A DNA stretch of 38,513 bases from positions 1 to 38,513 of IMG/VR virus record IMGVR_UViG_3300027858_000003; one strand, written 5' to 3'. The translations under genes and the position numbers were made by a program. The DNA comes from a virus. Positions 1 to 7,986 of this stretch are shown one piece after another (position 1 is the stretch's first letter; the number at the start of each line of letters is the position of its first letter). Under the pieces are notes generated by a model. It did not search any database. It saw only the letters and a list, made by a program, of their open reading frames with translations, and was not told where the DNA came from.

Positions 1-144
1 ATGAAATCACTAACAAGAAAACCCATGTCCACAGAAGAACAAGCCCTATGGTCAAACGTAAAAGGATTAGTTTTCTCAGATAAAGGAGCAGTCGTGGTGA
101 TGTTTGTGGCGATGTTTGTAGCGTTTTTGGTGGAGTTGGTTTAG
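1..144 (+). CDS. Small membrane protein, 47 aa, gene spans the circular joint
   Basis: Reads MKSLTRKPMSTEEQALW... and ends in a hydrophobic stretch (about residues 29-47, rich in V, M, F, A) that would form one membrane helix with a very short tail. The start is supported by AGGAG about 12 bases upstream, which is only seen at the other end of the window (38398-38402); the same start codon recurs at 38415. It follows the Cro-like gene and so is probably the second gene of the early rightward transcript. No family recognised. Confidence 0.6.
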   Translation: MKSLTRKPMSTEEQALWSNVKGLVFSDKGAVVVMFVAMFVAFLVELV

Positions 145-175
145 TGGCAGTTGACACAAAAAGCGAGGTATGAAA

Positions 176-307
176 ATGAAAAGATATGAAGTTAGCTATT
201 ATGCGGAAAATATTGAGTATAAAAATGAACAGACTAGTAGTTGGTTTATATTTATAAAATTAAGACTAACTAAAAGATGGGTATCATACAGAGTTAAACG
301 TTACTAA
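176..307 (+). CDS. Hypothetical small basic protein, 43 aa
   Basis: Starts MKRYEVSYYAENIEYKNEQ and ends in a Lys/Arg-rich segment with several Trp and Tyr residues. The second ATG (176) is preferred to the one at 170 because GAGGT at 165-169 sits 6 bases before it and directly against the first. Same direction as its neighbours. No known domain seen. Confidence 0.5.
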   Translation: MKRYEVSYYAENIEYKNEQTSSWFIFIKLRLTKRWVSYRVKRY

Positions 308-356
308 ACAGTTCGTTCAGATGACACATAAGGCGAATCAGAAGAGGAGAATGAAT

Positions 357-554
357 GTGGAGAAGTTAAGTGGAACTTTAATATACGAGTTTAAATATGA
401 CTCAGAAGAAGAACGTGAACGTCATGTGAAAAACATGGAAGATATGGGTTTTGAATGTACAGGGCAAGTTAAAAAATCAGATGATTCGTTGTTCAATGCA
501 AACCGTAAACATTATTGGTATGCAAAATTCTACAAAGAAGGCATTAGTGAATAG
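357..554 (+). CDS. Hypothetical protein, 65 aa
   Basis: An in-frame ATG at 321 would give 77 aa, but AGAGGAG at 343-349 is well spaced (7 bases) from a GTG at 357, giving a 65-residue protein beginning VEKLSGTLIYEFKYDSEEE. It is rich in charged and aromatic residues and looks like a small alpha/beta fold (a strand, then a helix containing EEERERHVKNME, then strands). Early region, same strand. No named family could be assigned. Confidence 0.6.
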   Translation: MEKLSGTLIYEFKYDSEEERERHVKNMEDMGFECTGQVKKSDDSLFNANRKHYWYAKFYKEGISE

Positions 555-585
555 TCCACGGTACGTCCAAAAAGGAGGGAAACAA

Positions 586-873
586 ATGCTAAACACAGGT
601 GATTGGGTAGAGTTTCATTTGAATGGCAAAACACATAAAGGGTTTGTAATCACACCTAACATCTTTGCAACAACCATTGAAACATTAGGAAAGGATTATC
701 AAATCGGACAACCATATAAAAAGATGGCGTACCATGTACCGAATTATCAAATTACGTTGTTGTCAGATGATATTCTTCCACAGGACAGAACAATGCTCAT
801 CGACATGGCACTAGCAAGTCATAATCAAGGGTTGTTTGAGAGTTTGGTTGGTTCGGTGGGAGTTATTAATTAG
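586..873 (+). CDS. IDEAL-domain-like phage protein, 95 aa
   Basis: Start chosen at ATG 586 behind an excellent ribosome site (AAAGGAGGG, 571-579); a longer open frame upstream has no such signal. The N-terminal two thirds look like a small beta barrel (GDWVEFHLNGKTHKGFVI). The last 30 residues contain a segment, IDMALASHNQGLFESL, that resembles the IDEAL motif found in Firmicutes regulatory and phage proteins. The motif assignment is from memory of the family; the function of phage IDEAL proteins is unknown to me. Confidence 0.6.
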   Translation: MLNTGDWVEFHLNGKTHKGFVITPNIFATTIETLGKDYQIGQPYKKMAYHVPNYQITLLSDDILPQDRTMLIDMALASHNQGLFESLVGSVGVIN

Positions 874-885
874 GGGGAATGAGAG

Positions 886-1029
886 ATGAAAATTACTTAC
901 ATTCATTTATTAGTACTTATTGGAGCGATTGTGGAGGATGAAGAAATAACAACTATTGATAGGTTACTTGAACACCTTGAGGACAACAGCAATGAACATT
1001 TTGAAATCATCGAACATGAGGAGGAATAA
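886..1029 (+). CDS. Hypothetical small acidic protein, 47 aa
   Basis: MKITYIHLLVLIGAIVEDEE... The first 16 residues are hydrophobic and the rest acidic, ending EHEEE. Ribosome site GGGGGA at 873-878. The stop is 2 bases before the next start, so the two are probably co-translated. No family recognised. Confidence 0.5.
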   Translation: MKITYIHLLVLIGAIVEDEEITTIDRLLEHLEDNSNEHFEIIEHEEE

Positions 1030-1031
1030 AC

Positions 1032-1211
1032 ATGCCAGGTCACCTTTGGTCAATTACAGAACTATTCACAGACAATCACAAAGATTATCTGATCGTCACT
1101 AAATCAAACAACGAGGATGCGGCTAGAGAGACGTTTAGAAGGTCGTTAGGTAGCAGCTTGAACATTTATAAGGTGAAATATATGGGGTTCGTGAGCGCGA
1201 TTGAATCATGA
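1032..1211 (+). CDS. Hypothetical protein, 59 aa
   Basis: MPGHLWSITELFTDNHKDYL... with a ribosome site (GAGGAGGAA) inside the end of the previous gene. It overlaps the following gene by 4 bases (ATGA), the usual sign of translational coupling. Mixed alpha/beta composition, no motif recognised. Confidence 0.55.
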   Translation: MPGHLWSITELFTDNHKDYLIVTKSNNEDAARETFRRSLGSSLNIYKVKYMGFVSAIES

Positions 1212-1411
1212 GAAAGCAATGTGAATATGCCGTTTATCGCGGAGAGGAATTCATAACACTCGGTACGGCCATCGAATGTGCCGCATTCATGGGATGGAAA
1301 AAAGCTAAAAACACTCAATTCTTTGCGTCACCTACTTATCGTAATCGCATAAAAGATGATGGGAACGGATTGGTCGTAATTAAATTGGAGGATGACGATG
1401 AAGAAAACTAA
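1208..1411 (+). CDS. Conserved-type small phage protein, 67 aa
   Basis: Reads MRKQCEYAVYRGEEFITLGT... with an acidic tail LEDDDEEN. The layout (short strands, a helix with a cysteine-alanine core, a strand ending VVIKLED) is one I associate with small early proteins of many Firmicutes siphophages, often likened to an HTH-like fold; the function is not known. Coupled to the gene before by an ATGA overlap; its 3' end holds the GGAGG site for the next gene. Confidence 0.6.
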   Translation: MRKQCEYAVYRGEEFITLGTAIECAAFMGWKKAKNTQFFASPTYRNRIKDDGNGLVVIKLEDDDEEN

Positions 1412-1568
1412 CAAGAACACGCGAGCAGATAGTAAAAGTTTCCGTTATGTATCGAAATCCATCCACAGAACACGTGATTTAAGAGGGATTGGATTTAACT
1501 TGATTGAGGAGTTGAAGAAGGAATTGATTGTGCAGAGAGGGGTGAAAGAACGTGGAATACAAAGTTGA
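1398..1568 (+). CDS. Hypothetical basic protein, 56 aa
   Basis: MKKTNKNTRADSKSFRYVSK... strongly basic (many K and R). GGAGG at 1387-1391 lies 6 bases before the ATG, which supports the start although it overlaps the end of the preceding gene by 14 bases. The C-terminal half could form one amphipathic helix (FNLIEELKKELIVQRG). Not recognised. Confidence 0.5.
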   Translation: MKKTNKNTRADSKSFRYVSKSIHRTRDLRGIGFNLIEELKKELIVQRGVKERGIQS

Positions 1569-1701
1569 TATGTTCGGTATGTCGATTGATTACGGAGAAA
1601 CGTACTACGTCACGCCAAACGAAGAGGTTGTTCACTGTCTTAACCTCGATGAATACATGTTGACTGTTGTGAAGGCGCAAGAATTCAAGGCAGAAAAATA
1701 A
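1552..1701 (+). CDS. Hypothetical protein, 49 aa
   Basis: GTG start behind AGAGGGGTG; overlaps the previous gene by 17 bases. Product VEYKVDMFGMSIDYGETYYV..., mostly strands followed by one helix. It is directly followed by a short hairpin. No family recognised; a minus-strand open frame over the same bases has no ribosome site and was ignored. Confidence 0.5.
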   Translation: MEYKVDMFGMSIDYGETYYVTPNEEVVHCLNLDEYMLTVVKAQEFKAEK

Positions 1702-1720
1702 CCCACTCGGCAAAAGTGGG
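1702..1720 (+). other. Short stem-loop after the first early gene group
   Basis: CCCACT at 1702-1707 pairs with AGTGGG at 1715-1720 across a 7-base loop, starting one base after the stop codon. There is no T-run behind it, so it is not a standard intrinsic terminator; it could be a processing or stability element. Confidence 0.35.
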
Positions 1721-1777
1721 CATCAGTGTAAAACGTTTAATTAAAACCATTATACACCACTATGAGGAGGAACATAC

Positions 1778-2251
1778 ATGAGACTCTACGATTTAACGCA
1801 GGACCAAATAAAGCTACTCCAAATGATTGAAGATGGAATCGACGTTGGTGACACATTAGAAGCAAATCAAGAAGCAACGGAAATCAAAGTTGAAGGATAT
1901 GCGAAAATCATTCGGATATTAGAAGGTCATGCTGAAACACATGCTGCTGAAATTAAACGACTGCAAACGAATAAACAGACTTACGAAAATGCAGCTAAAC
2001 GATTGAAACAGAATATATTCGATAGCATGATCGCTACGGATAAACGAAAAATTGAGGGTCGATTGTTTAAGTTTTCGATTGCTAAGAATCCTCCAAGTGT
2101 TCAAGTACTGGATGAAAAGATGATTCCAAAAGCATTTTTCACGATACCACAACCGGTACTAGATAAAGCCGCGATTAAAGAAGAGTTGAAACTTGGCCAT
2201 GAAATACCAGGTGCGGAACTTACACAAGGCGAGTCTCTTAGAATTAAGTAG
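1778..2251 (+). CDS. Siphovirus Gp157 family protein, 157 aa
   Basis: Opening MRLYDLTQDQIKLLQMIEDG, a long central coiled-coil region (about residues 45-90), and a C-terminal part with KFSIAKNPPSVQVLD match the Gp157 family, which sits beside recombination genes in many Firmicutes phages and has been linked to phage resistance in Streptococcus thermophilus. The match is by recognition of sequence layout. Start supported by GAGGAGG at 1763-1769. It is the first gene of the replication/recombination block, and is separated from the rest by a promoter with an inverted repeat. Confidence 0.85.
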   Translation: MRLYDLTQDQIKLLQMIEDGIDVGDTLEANQEATEIKVEGYAKIIRILEGHAETHAAEIKRLQTNKQTYENAAKRLKQNIFDSMIATDKRKIEGRLFKFSIAKNPPSVQVLDEKMIPKAFFTIPQPVLDKAAIKEELKLGHEIPGAELTQGESLRIK

Positions 2252-2263
2252 TCATTTATCAAC

Positions 2264-2316
2264 ATAATCTATTAATAATCAACTTATGTCTTGCAAAATG
2301 ATTATTAATAGATTAT
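2264..2316. promoter_or_regulatory. 18-bp perfect inverted repeat, probable operator
   Basis: Arms at 2264-2281 (ATAATCTATTAATAATCA) and 2299-2316 are exact reverse complements with a 17-base spacer. The right arm covers the spacer and part of the -10 box of the promoter at 2291-2319. The outer CTATTA...TAATAG cores span 43 bp, exactly as at 8303-8345. A T-rich tail is absent, so a terminator is unlikely; a regulator site is the better reading. Confidence 0.7.
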
Positions 2317-2319
2317 AAT
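2291..2319 (+). promoter_or_regulatory. Sigma-A-type promoter of the replication operon
   Basis: TTGCAA (2291-2296), a 17-base spacer and a consensus TATAAT (2314-2319). Transcription would start near 2326, just ahead of the AGAGAGGTG ribosome site of the next gene. The overlapping inverted repeat suggests repression in lysogens (inference). Confidence 0.7.
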
Positions 2320-2351
2320 AATATTAAGAGATTAAAAGAGAGGTGAAAAAC

Positions 2352-2528
2352 ATGACTGAAGAAGAAAAAATTAAGTTGGCCAGAAATGAATATCAAAAAA
2401 AATGGCAGAAAAACAATAGGGAAAAGGTCAACGAATACAACCGTAAATGGCGTAATGAAAATAAAGACAAAGTGAAAGAAATTCAAGATCGCCATTTCCT
2501 TAAAAAATATGAAGAGTCGAAGGGGTGA
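2352..2528 (+). CDS. Lysine-rich small protein, 58 aa
   Basis: MTEEEKIKLARNEYQKKWQK... contains repeated YxxKW(R/Q)xxN-type units (YQKKWQKNN, YNRKWRNEN), a pattern seen in small Firmicutes phage proteins of unknown role; it could bind nucleic acid. Start at ATG 2352, 6 bases after AGAGAGGTG; a GTG at 2343 is in frame but overlaps that site. First gene after the promoter, 5 bases ahead of the ATPase gene. Confidence 0.6.
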   Translation: MTEEEKIKLARNEYQKKWQKNNREKVNEYNRKWRNENKDKVKEIQDRHFLKKYEESKG

Positions 2529-2533
2529 GATAA

Positions 2534-3211
2534 ATGATTGAAATTGTAAATGCTTCCGATATAAAAACCGAACAAGCCACCATCTTATTATACGCTCCTC
2601 CTGGAATGGGGAAAACGTCAACAATTAAGTATTTACCCGGCAAAACTTTAGTTCTTGATGTAGATCGTACTTCTCGGGTTTTGAAGGGTATGCCGAATAT
2701 CGACATTTGTTATGTGGACAATACAGAAACTTGGGATTTTTGGGGTAAGTTGATTGTGGATTTAGAAAAGAATTACAAAGGCGTTTATGACAACATCGTG
2801 GTTGATAACATTTCAGAATTAGAACGTTGTTTCTTATCAGATTTAGGAAGTAAAGGAAAAAACAAAGGTGTTCCGTCTCAAGGAGATTATCAATATATGC
2901 AGTTCCGCATCGTGAACAGTTTGCGATACATGAAAAACCTTGGTTCTAATCTAATTTGGACAGCTTGGGAAAGTACGGATCTTTATACGGATAGCAACGG
3001 ACAACAATACAATCGCAGTTATCCGCAAATTAATCAAAAAATCATGAATAACGTTCTTGGTTTGTGTGATGTGGTTGGACGCTTGATGGTAAACGCAGAA
3101 GGCGAACGTGGTTATGTGTTAAGTGCATCAAATAGCACGTATGCGAAGAATCAATTAGATGACCGTAAAGGTTGCCTACAAAGCGAGTTAATCAATGTTC
3201 CAACTACATGA
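2534..3211 (+). CDS. Sak4-like RecA-fold ATPase (AAA_24), 225 aa
   Basis: Walker A APPGMGKTS at residues 21-29 and a Walker B-like strand NIVVDNISE at 87-95 fit the phage nucleotide-binding AAA_24/Sak4 group, single-domain RecA-like recombinases that act with a phage ssDNA-binding protein in strand annealing and exchange. Length about 225 aa is normal for the group. It lies directly before a helicase and close to a DUF669 protein, the usual partner set. Ribosome site AGGGGTGA before ATG 2534; its end overlaps the helicase start by 17 bases. Confidence 0.85.
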   Translation: MIEIVNASDIKTEQATILLYAPPGMGKTSTIKYLPGKTLVLDVDRTSRVLKGMPNIDICYVDNTETWDFWGKLIVDLEKNYKGVYDNIVVDNISELERCFLSDLGSKGKNKGVPSQGDYQYMQFRIVNSLRYMKNLGSNLIWTAWESTDLYTDSNGQQYNRSYPQINQKIMNNVLGLCDVVGRLMVNAEGERGYVLSASNSTYAKNQLDDRKGCLQSELINVPTT

Positions 3212-4529
3212 ATATCAAAACACATTAGTCACTCGCACTAGACAAGCCTATCTCGAAGGATTGAAAGCACCATGCGTAGTTGCACCATGCGGAGCCGGGA
3301 AATCAGTCATTATATCGGAGATTGCTAGATTAACAACTAACAAAGGAAATCGCGTATTATTCCTTGTCCACAGAAGAGAGTTAGTAGATCAAATTAAAAA
3401 TACGTTCACTCTCAATCGTGTGGACATGGAACTTGTAGAATTCGGAATGGTTCAAACCGTTGTCAGACGGTTAGAAAAAACAAATAAACCTAGTTTGATT
3501 ATAACAGATGAATCACATCATGGACTAGCTACATCGTATCGAAAAATTTATGAACACTTTGAAGATGTGCCGCGTTTAGGATTTACGGCTACACCTATTC
3601 GATTGAATGGGAGTGGATTAGGTGACATTAACGACATTTTGATTGAAGAAGTGGATGCAGAATGGTTAATTGAAAATGGTTTTTTGTCACCATATAAATA
3701 CTATGCTCCTAAGTTAATCGAATCGGATTTGCTGAAAGTGAACAACCTAAGCGAATTTTCAAGCGGATCCATTGACAACGCTATGAAGAAGACGATTTAC
3801 GGTGATGTGGTTCGACATTATCAAGAATTAGCACCAGGACAACAGGCCATTTGTTATTGTCACAGTATCAATGCCAGCATCTTCGCAAAAAATGAATTTT
3901 TAAGTCAAGGCATTATTGCGGAACATCTGGATGCCAAAACACCAAAACTTGAACGTGATGAAGTGATTCGGAAGTTCAGAAACAAAGAAATACAGGTGCT
4001 ATGCAATGTTGATTTAATTTCTGAAGGTTTCGACATACCGGACTGTTCAACAGTTATTATGCTCAGACCTACAAAGTCGCTCTCACTCTTTATTCAACAA
4101 AGCATGAGAGGGATGAGATTCAAAGAAGGTAAGACAAGCATCATCATAGATCATGTGGATAACGTGAGAAGGTTCGGTTTGCCGGACATGAAAAGAAAGT
4201 GGAGTTTAGAAGCAAAGAAAAAAACGTCCAGTGCTGCTGAAATTAGTATCAAATGTTGTGCTAACTGTTTTGCTGCTTATCCAAGCGAATCAGAAGAGTG
4301 TCCCGAATGTGGATTTAAACCGGAAGTGAAAGTAATGGCAGATTACGAGGTTGATAAAACAGCCACACTCGAAGAAGTCACGAAAGAAGATTTTAAGCTT
4401 GATTTTAGAGAACCTGCAGATTGTAAGAACATGAGTGAATTGCATGAACTTGCAGCAAATCGAGGTTATAAAAGAGGTTGGGCGTTCCATCAAGGCAAAT
4501 TATTAGGGTTAATCGGTTCGACAAAATAA
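3195..4529 (+). CDS. DEAD/DEAH-box superfamily 2 helicase, 444 aa
   Basis: Walker A PCGAGKS (31-37), DESH box (105-108), TATP motif (131-134), and the C-terminal helicase signature QQSMRGMR (301-308) define an SF2 helicase of the type common in Firmicutes phage replication modules. A zinc ribbon follows the helicase core (Cys354/355, 358, 369, 372). The protein probably unwinds replication or recombination intermediates. It overlaps the Sak4-like gene by 17 bases and has only a weak ribosome site (GCGAG), so translational coupling is likely. Confidence 0.9.
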   Translation: MFQLHEYQNTLVTRTRQAYLEGLKAPCVVAPCGAGKSVIISEIARLTTNKGNRVLFLVHRRELVDQIKNTFTLNRVDMELVEFGMVQTVVRRLEKTNKPSLIITDESHHGLATSYRKIYEHFEDVPRLGFTATPIRLNGSGLGDINDILIEEVDAEWLIENGFLSPYKYYAPKLIESDLLKVNNLSEFSSGSIDNAMKKTIYGDVVRHYQELAPGQQAICYCHSINASIFAKNEFLSQGIIAEHLDAKTPKLERDEVIRKFRNKEIQVLCNVDLISEGFDIPDCSTVIMLRPTKSLSLFIQQSMRGMRFKEGKTSIIIDHVDNVRRFGLPDMKRKWSLEAKKKTSSAAEISIKCCANCFAAYPSESEECPECGFKPEVKVMADYEVDKTATLEEVTKEDFKLDFREPADCKNMSELHELAANRGYKRGWAFHQGKLLGLIGSTK

Positions 4530-4559
4530 AAAACTAAAAACAGAATGGGGTAATTAAAA

Positions 4560-5084
4560 ATGACAGGATTTAACTTAGACTTTAACAACGTATTTGAAGG
4601 AACTGGAAAAGTGGCAGACGGAGACTATCAAATATTCGTAAACAAATGTGAAGAAGGCGCAACTCCAAGTGGTGCTGAGTACATTGAATTTGATTTAATT
4701 ATCCGTAATGACTTTGAGCAAGCATATAAAAACAGTCACCTCTTCCACAAAGTGTGGAAAGAAAAAGCAACAGGAAAATACAACATGAAAACATTTAATA
4801 CAATCGGCAAAGCGTGCCAGTTACAAAACGGCAAAAGCTACAAAAATCTTAAAGAATTACTAGACGATTATGTGAGAAAAACAGCAGTCGTAAACGTGAA
4901 AAACGAAGAATCTGAATACAACGGTAAAACATACAACAATACAAACGTGAAATATTGGAATCAAACGAAGTTAACCGGATTGAATCATCAAGCTAAACCA
5001 AAAGACGGTAACGAAAATAAGACGTTTGACCAATTATCGAACGGTGGAACTATTGAAGTTACAGAAGAAATGTTGCCATTTTAA
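4560..5084 (+). CDS. DUF669 family, ssDNA-binding-like protein, 174 aa
   Basis: Opening MTGFNLDFNNVFEGTGKV... and the strand pattern with WNQTKLTG match DUF669, found in phage replication blocks between a helicase and a primase. The C-terminus TEEMLPF resembles the acidic tail of SSB proteins, which recruits partners; that and the location suggest an SSB-like role (inference). Ribosome site GGGG upstream of ATG 4560. A strong terminator follows, so this closes the first replication transcript. Confidence 0.85.
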   Translation: MTGFNLDFNNVFEGTGKVADGDYQIFVNKCEEGATPSGAEYIEFDLIIRNDFEQAYKNSHLFHKVWKEKATGKYNMKTFNTIGKACQLQNGKSYKNLKELLDDYVRKTAVVNVKNEESEYNGKTYNNTNVKYWNQTKLTGLNHQAKPKDGNENKTFDQLSNGGTIEVTEEMLPF

Positions 5085-5091
5085 ACACTAG

Positions 5092-5117
5092 AGAGAGGTG
5101 AAAACCTCTCTTTTTTT
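5092..5117 (+). terminator. Intrinsic terminator after DUF669 gene
   Basis: AGAGAGGT (5092-5099) and ACCTCTCT (5104-5111) form an 8-bp stem with a GAAA loop, followed by a run of T to 5117. The primase gene starts only 23 bases later and has its own strong ribosome site, so read-through or partial termination may set primase level. Confidence 0.85.
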
Positions 5118-5139
5118 AATAAATTAGGAGGTCATGAGA

Positions 5140-7440
5140 ATGTATGAGCAAATACCGGAAGAGTTAAAAGAATTACAACAGTGGTGTTGTTTTAAATTAC
5201 AACAACGCGGCGAGAAGATGACAAAAATACCAATGGATGCACATACAGGTGGTCTTGGTAAGTCTAATGATGAAACAACCTGGGCTGATTTTGACACCGC
5301 ACTTGCTGCTATCGAAAAATATAATTTTGATGGTTTGGGTCTGTATTTCAAAGATCCTTATTTTGGGATTGACATAGATGGCGTAAAAAATGAAATTGAT
5401 CGCTTTAAAAACGATGACCACGACAATAACATTGTTTCTGAGTTTATCGACATGATGTGCAGCTATGCGGAAATTTCACCAAGTGGTAATGGCATTCACA
5501 TCATCGTGAAGGGTGAACTACCTAAGACAGGCAGACGTAAGGGCAATGTGGAAATGTACGACACGGGCAGGTTCTTTACCGTCACATCTAATCATATCGG
5601 TGGGTACACGCATATTGCTGATGATGCGGATTACGGAAAAATCAACTACTTGCACAATAAATACATTGCTAAAAAAGAAGTGTCTCAACGTAAATCAGAA
5701 CCGTCTACTTCCACATTGTCGCTACCAATAGATGACATTATCAGAATCGCGACGAATAGCAAGAATGGAATGAGATTCAAAATGTTTCTTGATGGAGGGT
5801 GGGAACAATTCTATCCGTCACAGTCAGAAGCAGACATGGCATTCGCAAACGATCTAGCCTTTTGGTCGAATCGCGATTTTTCAAAAATGGATAGCATTTT
5901 CAGAAGTTCGTCACTTTTTAGAGAGAAATGGGATAGACCACAGAATAACTCAACATATGGAGTAGAAACGTTAAACGTGGCCATAAATGATTGTATGAAC
6001 GCGTTTGTACCAAAAGAAAAAGAAGAAGATTTCAACCTTTATTTATTAGAGGATAGCGTTGAAACCATTACCAAGAAATACTATTCATATGACGATACCG
6101 GGAACGCTCAACGTTTTGAACATCTTTTCGGTGATGCGGTTCGTTACAGCTATATTCGGAAAGGTTGGTACTGTTATAACGGAAAAATTTGGGGAATCGA
6201 CCAAGAAGGAATGGTTAAAACGCTTGCTGATAAAGTCATTGGACAAATGAAAGAAGAAACGGTATATGTTCCACCTGGTGCAGATGAAGAAGAAATGGTT
6301 AAGGCATTTAATAAACATGTAAAAGCGACTCGCAGCAGTAGAGGGAAAGTGAGTATGCTGAAAGAAACAGAACATTTACTTGCCATTAAGCCGGAAGAGT
6401 TCGATACAGATAAAGATATGTTTAATGTTCAAAATGGCTATTTGGATTTAAAGACAGGTGTTTTGCATGAACATGATAGAAACAAGTTCTTTACCAAAAT
6501 ATCGAACGTCGAATATACAGATAAAGCAGATTGCCCTTTGTGGATGGAATTTTTAAACACGATTTTTGACAATGACAAATCCTTAATTAATTACATTCAT
6601 CGAGCAATTGGATATTCACTCTCAGGATCCACAGAAGAGCAAATTATGTTCATCCTTCACGGAAACGGACGTAACGGTAAATCGGTATTTTTAGACATTA
6701 TCACGGAAATATTCGGCAACTATTCAACCAACATTCAACCTCAGACAATCATGGTTAAACAACAAACAGGCGGCGCAAATTCAGATATTGCGAGATTAAA
6801 CGGAGCAAGGTTTGTCACTACCACAGAACCGAATGAGGGAGTGAGACTTGATGAGGGATTAGTCAAGCAGTTAACCGGTGGCGACAAAGTAACGGCACGT
6901 TTCTTATATGGTGATGAGTTTGATTTTAACCCGGAATTTAAACTGTGGATGGCTACTAATCATAAACCGATTATTCGTGGCACGGATGACGGCATTTGGA
7001 GACGAATGGCTATTATTCCATTTACAGTACAGATCCCATTAGATAAAGTGGACAAGCGACTTACACAAAAGTTAAAACGTGAAATGAAAGCCATCCTCAA
7101 TTGGATGTCTGAGGGTTATCTGTTGTGGCGTGAAAGTGGTTTGCAAGAGCCTGAGTGTATCAAATTACAACGTGCCGAATATCGAACAGAAATGGACTCT
7201 ATTGAAACATTTATCGAAGAGTGCTGCACGTTAAACGATAAAACGAAAGTCAAATCAAAAGCGTTCTACCAGGCTTATCGAGAGTGGGCGAAAGACAACG
7301 GACAATACATGATGAGCAGTACAAAGTTTGGTAGAGAAATGAGTAACAAGTTTACTAAATTGAGAAGTAATGGAATTTATTACGCTGGATTAATGCTAAA
7401 TGATGATTTTAACAACGAAGGTTTTCGGATGCATTACTAA
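5140..7440 (+). CDS. PrimPol / D5-type primase-helicase (P4 family), 766 aa
   Basis: N-terminal part (1-130) has the primase-polymerase pattern with GIDIDG (76-81) carrying the metal-binding acids and SPSGNGIHI (113-121). The C-terminal part is an SF3 helicase: Walker A GNGRNGKS (508-515) and the motif C-like WMATNHKP (603-610). This domain pair is known from phage P4 alpha and many Firmicutes phages and starts lytic DNA replication at a nearby origin. ATG 5140 is 8 bases after AGGAGG (5126-5131); the ATG at 5134 is too close to it. It is followed by a repeat-rich gap that may be its origin. Confidence 0.92.
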   Translation: MYEQIPEELKELQQWCCFKLQQRGEKMTKIPMDAHTGGLGKSNDETTWADFDTALAAIEKYNFDGLGLYFKDPYFGIDIDGVKNEIDRFKNDDHDNNIVSEFIDMMCSYAEISPSGNGIHIIVKGELPKTGRRKGNVEMYDTGRFFTVTSNHIGGYTHIADDADYGKINYLHNKYIAKKEVSQRKSEPSTSTLSLPIDDIIRIATNSKNGMRFKMFLDGGWEQFYPSQSEADMAFANDLAFWSNRDFSKMDSIFRSSSLFREKWDRPQNNSTYGVETLNVAINDCMNAFVPKEKEEDFNLYLLEDSVETITKKYYSYDDTGNAQRFEHLFGDAVRYSYIRKGWYCYNGKIWGIDQEGMVKTLADKVIGQMKEETVYVPPGADEEEMVKAFNKHVKATRSSRGKVSMLKETEHLLAIKPEEFDTDKDMFNVQNGYLDLKTGVLHEHDRNKFFTKISNVEYTDKADCPLWMEFLNTIFDNDKSLINYIHRAIGYSLSGSTEEQIMFILHGNGRNGKSVFLDIITEIFGNYSTNIQPQTIMVKQQTGGANSDIARLNGARFVTTTEPNEGVRLDEGLVKQLTGGDKVTARFLYGDEFDFNPEFKLWMATNHKPIIRGTDDGIWRRMAIIPFTVQIPLDKVDKRLTQKLKREMKAILNWMSEGYLLWRESGLQEPECIKLQRAEYRTEMDSIETFIEECCTLNDKTKVKSKAFYQAYREWAKDNGQYMMSSTKFGREMSNKFTKLRSNGIYYAGLMLNDDFNNEGFRMHY

Positions 7441-7746
7441 AATGGAACAGTTGTGGAAGGGTTATGGAATGGTTTGTTTTCAACCCTTCCACTTGAAAAC
7501 CCTTATGTACCAATGCTTTGCCTATTACTTTTATTCTTTTGGAAGGGTTGGAAGGGTATGATTAAAGAAATAGGTTAAGAGAAAATAAATATTAAATATT
7601 GTGAGAGACTTTGACGAAAGCAACCAATCGTTCCATATTTGTTTTTTAAAATGAATAAAAACGGATAGAAGCGTTGGCATTACTAGGTTTTAGAAGTGGA
7701 ACAGTTTATTTCAAACCGTTCCATATTAAAAATTGGAGGTAAAAAC
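7441..7746. other. Repeat-rich gap after primase, candidate replication origin
   Basis: This 306-base stretch has no good gene. It holds a perfect 11-bp inverted repeat (GTGGAAGGGTT at 7453-7463 and its complement at 7482-7492), a further AACCCTT at 7498, and two tandem GGAAGGGT units at 7541-7558: five copies of one 7-bp word in about 105 bp. A second inverted repeat (TGGAACAGTTT, 7697-7707, against 7713-7723, one mismatch) lies near the end, and CGTTCCATATT-like words occur at 7632 and 7717. Iterons next to a P4-type primase suggest an origin; there is no direct proof. Confidence 0.5.
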
Positions 7747-7986
7747 ATGAAAAACTTAAATATTGAACAATGGAAAGAAATTGCTGATTTAACGAAGAAA
7801 ATTAATCAAGATACAAACCGGTTAACGATTTTGGCTAATAAGGGAATGGGTTCAAAGCGAGTAAGTCCGTTAAGACGATCATCAAGACATTTGAATAAAT
7901 TTAGAAGTGATGCGGAAAACCTAATGTTCGAGAAGGGGATTATAGATAAGAATATATTTTACGGAAATCAGGGTGCAGAAGAATGA
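7747..7986 (+). CDS. Hypothetical helical protein, 79 aa
   Basis: MKNLNIEQWKEIADLTKKIN... Starts at ATG 7747 behind TTGGAGGT. A helical N-terminal half is followed by a basic patch SKRVSPLRRSSRHLNKFRSD. I associate this layout with short conserved phage proteins next to VRR-NUC nucleases in Bacillus-group phages but cannot give a function. Coupled to the next gene by ATGA. Confidence 0.65.
   Translation: MKNLNIEQWKEIADLTKKINQDTNRLTILANKGMGSKRVSPLRRSSRHLNKFRSDAENLMFEKGIIDKNIFYGNQGAEE

Noticed and set aside
151-180. TTGACA at 151-156 as a promoter
   Set aside because: No -10-like hexamer at 16-18 bases; it lies inside an apparently continuous early transcript.
1495-1713. Minus-strand open frame of 72 codons
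   Set aside because: Shadow of coupled plus-strand genes; no ribosome site and hydrophobic random composition.
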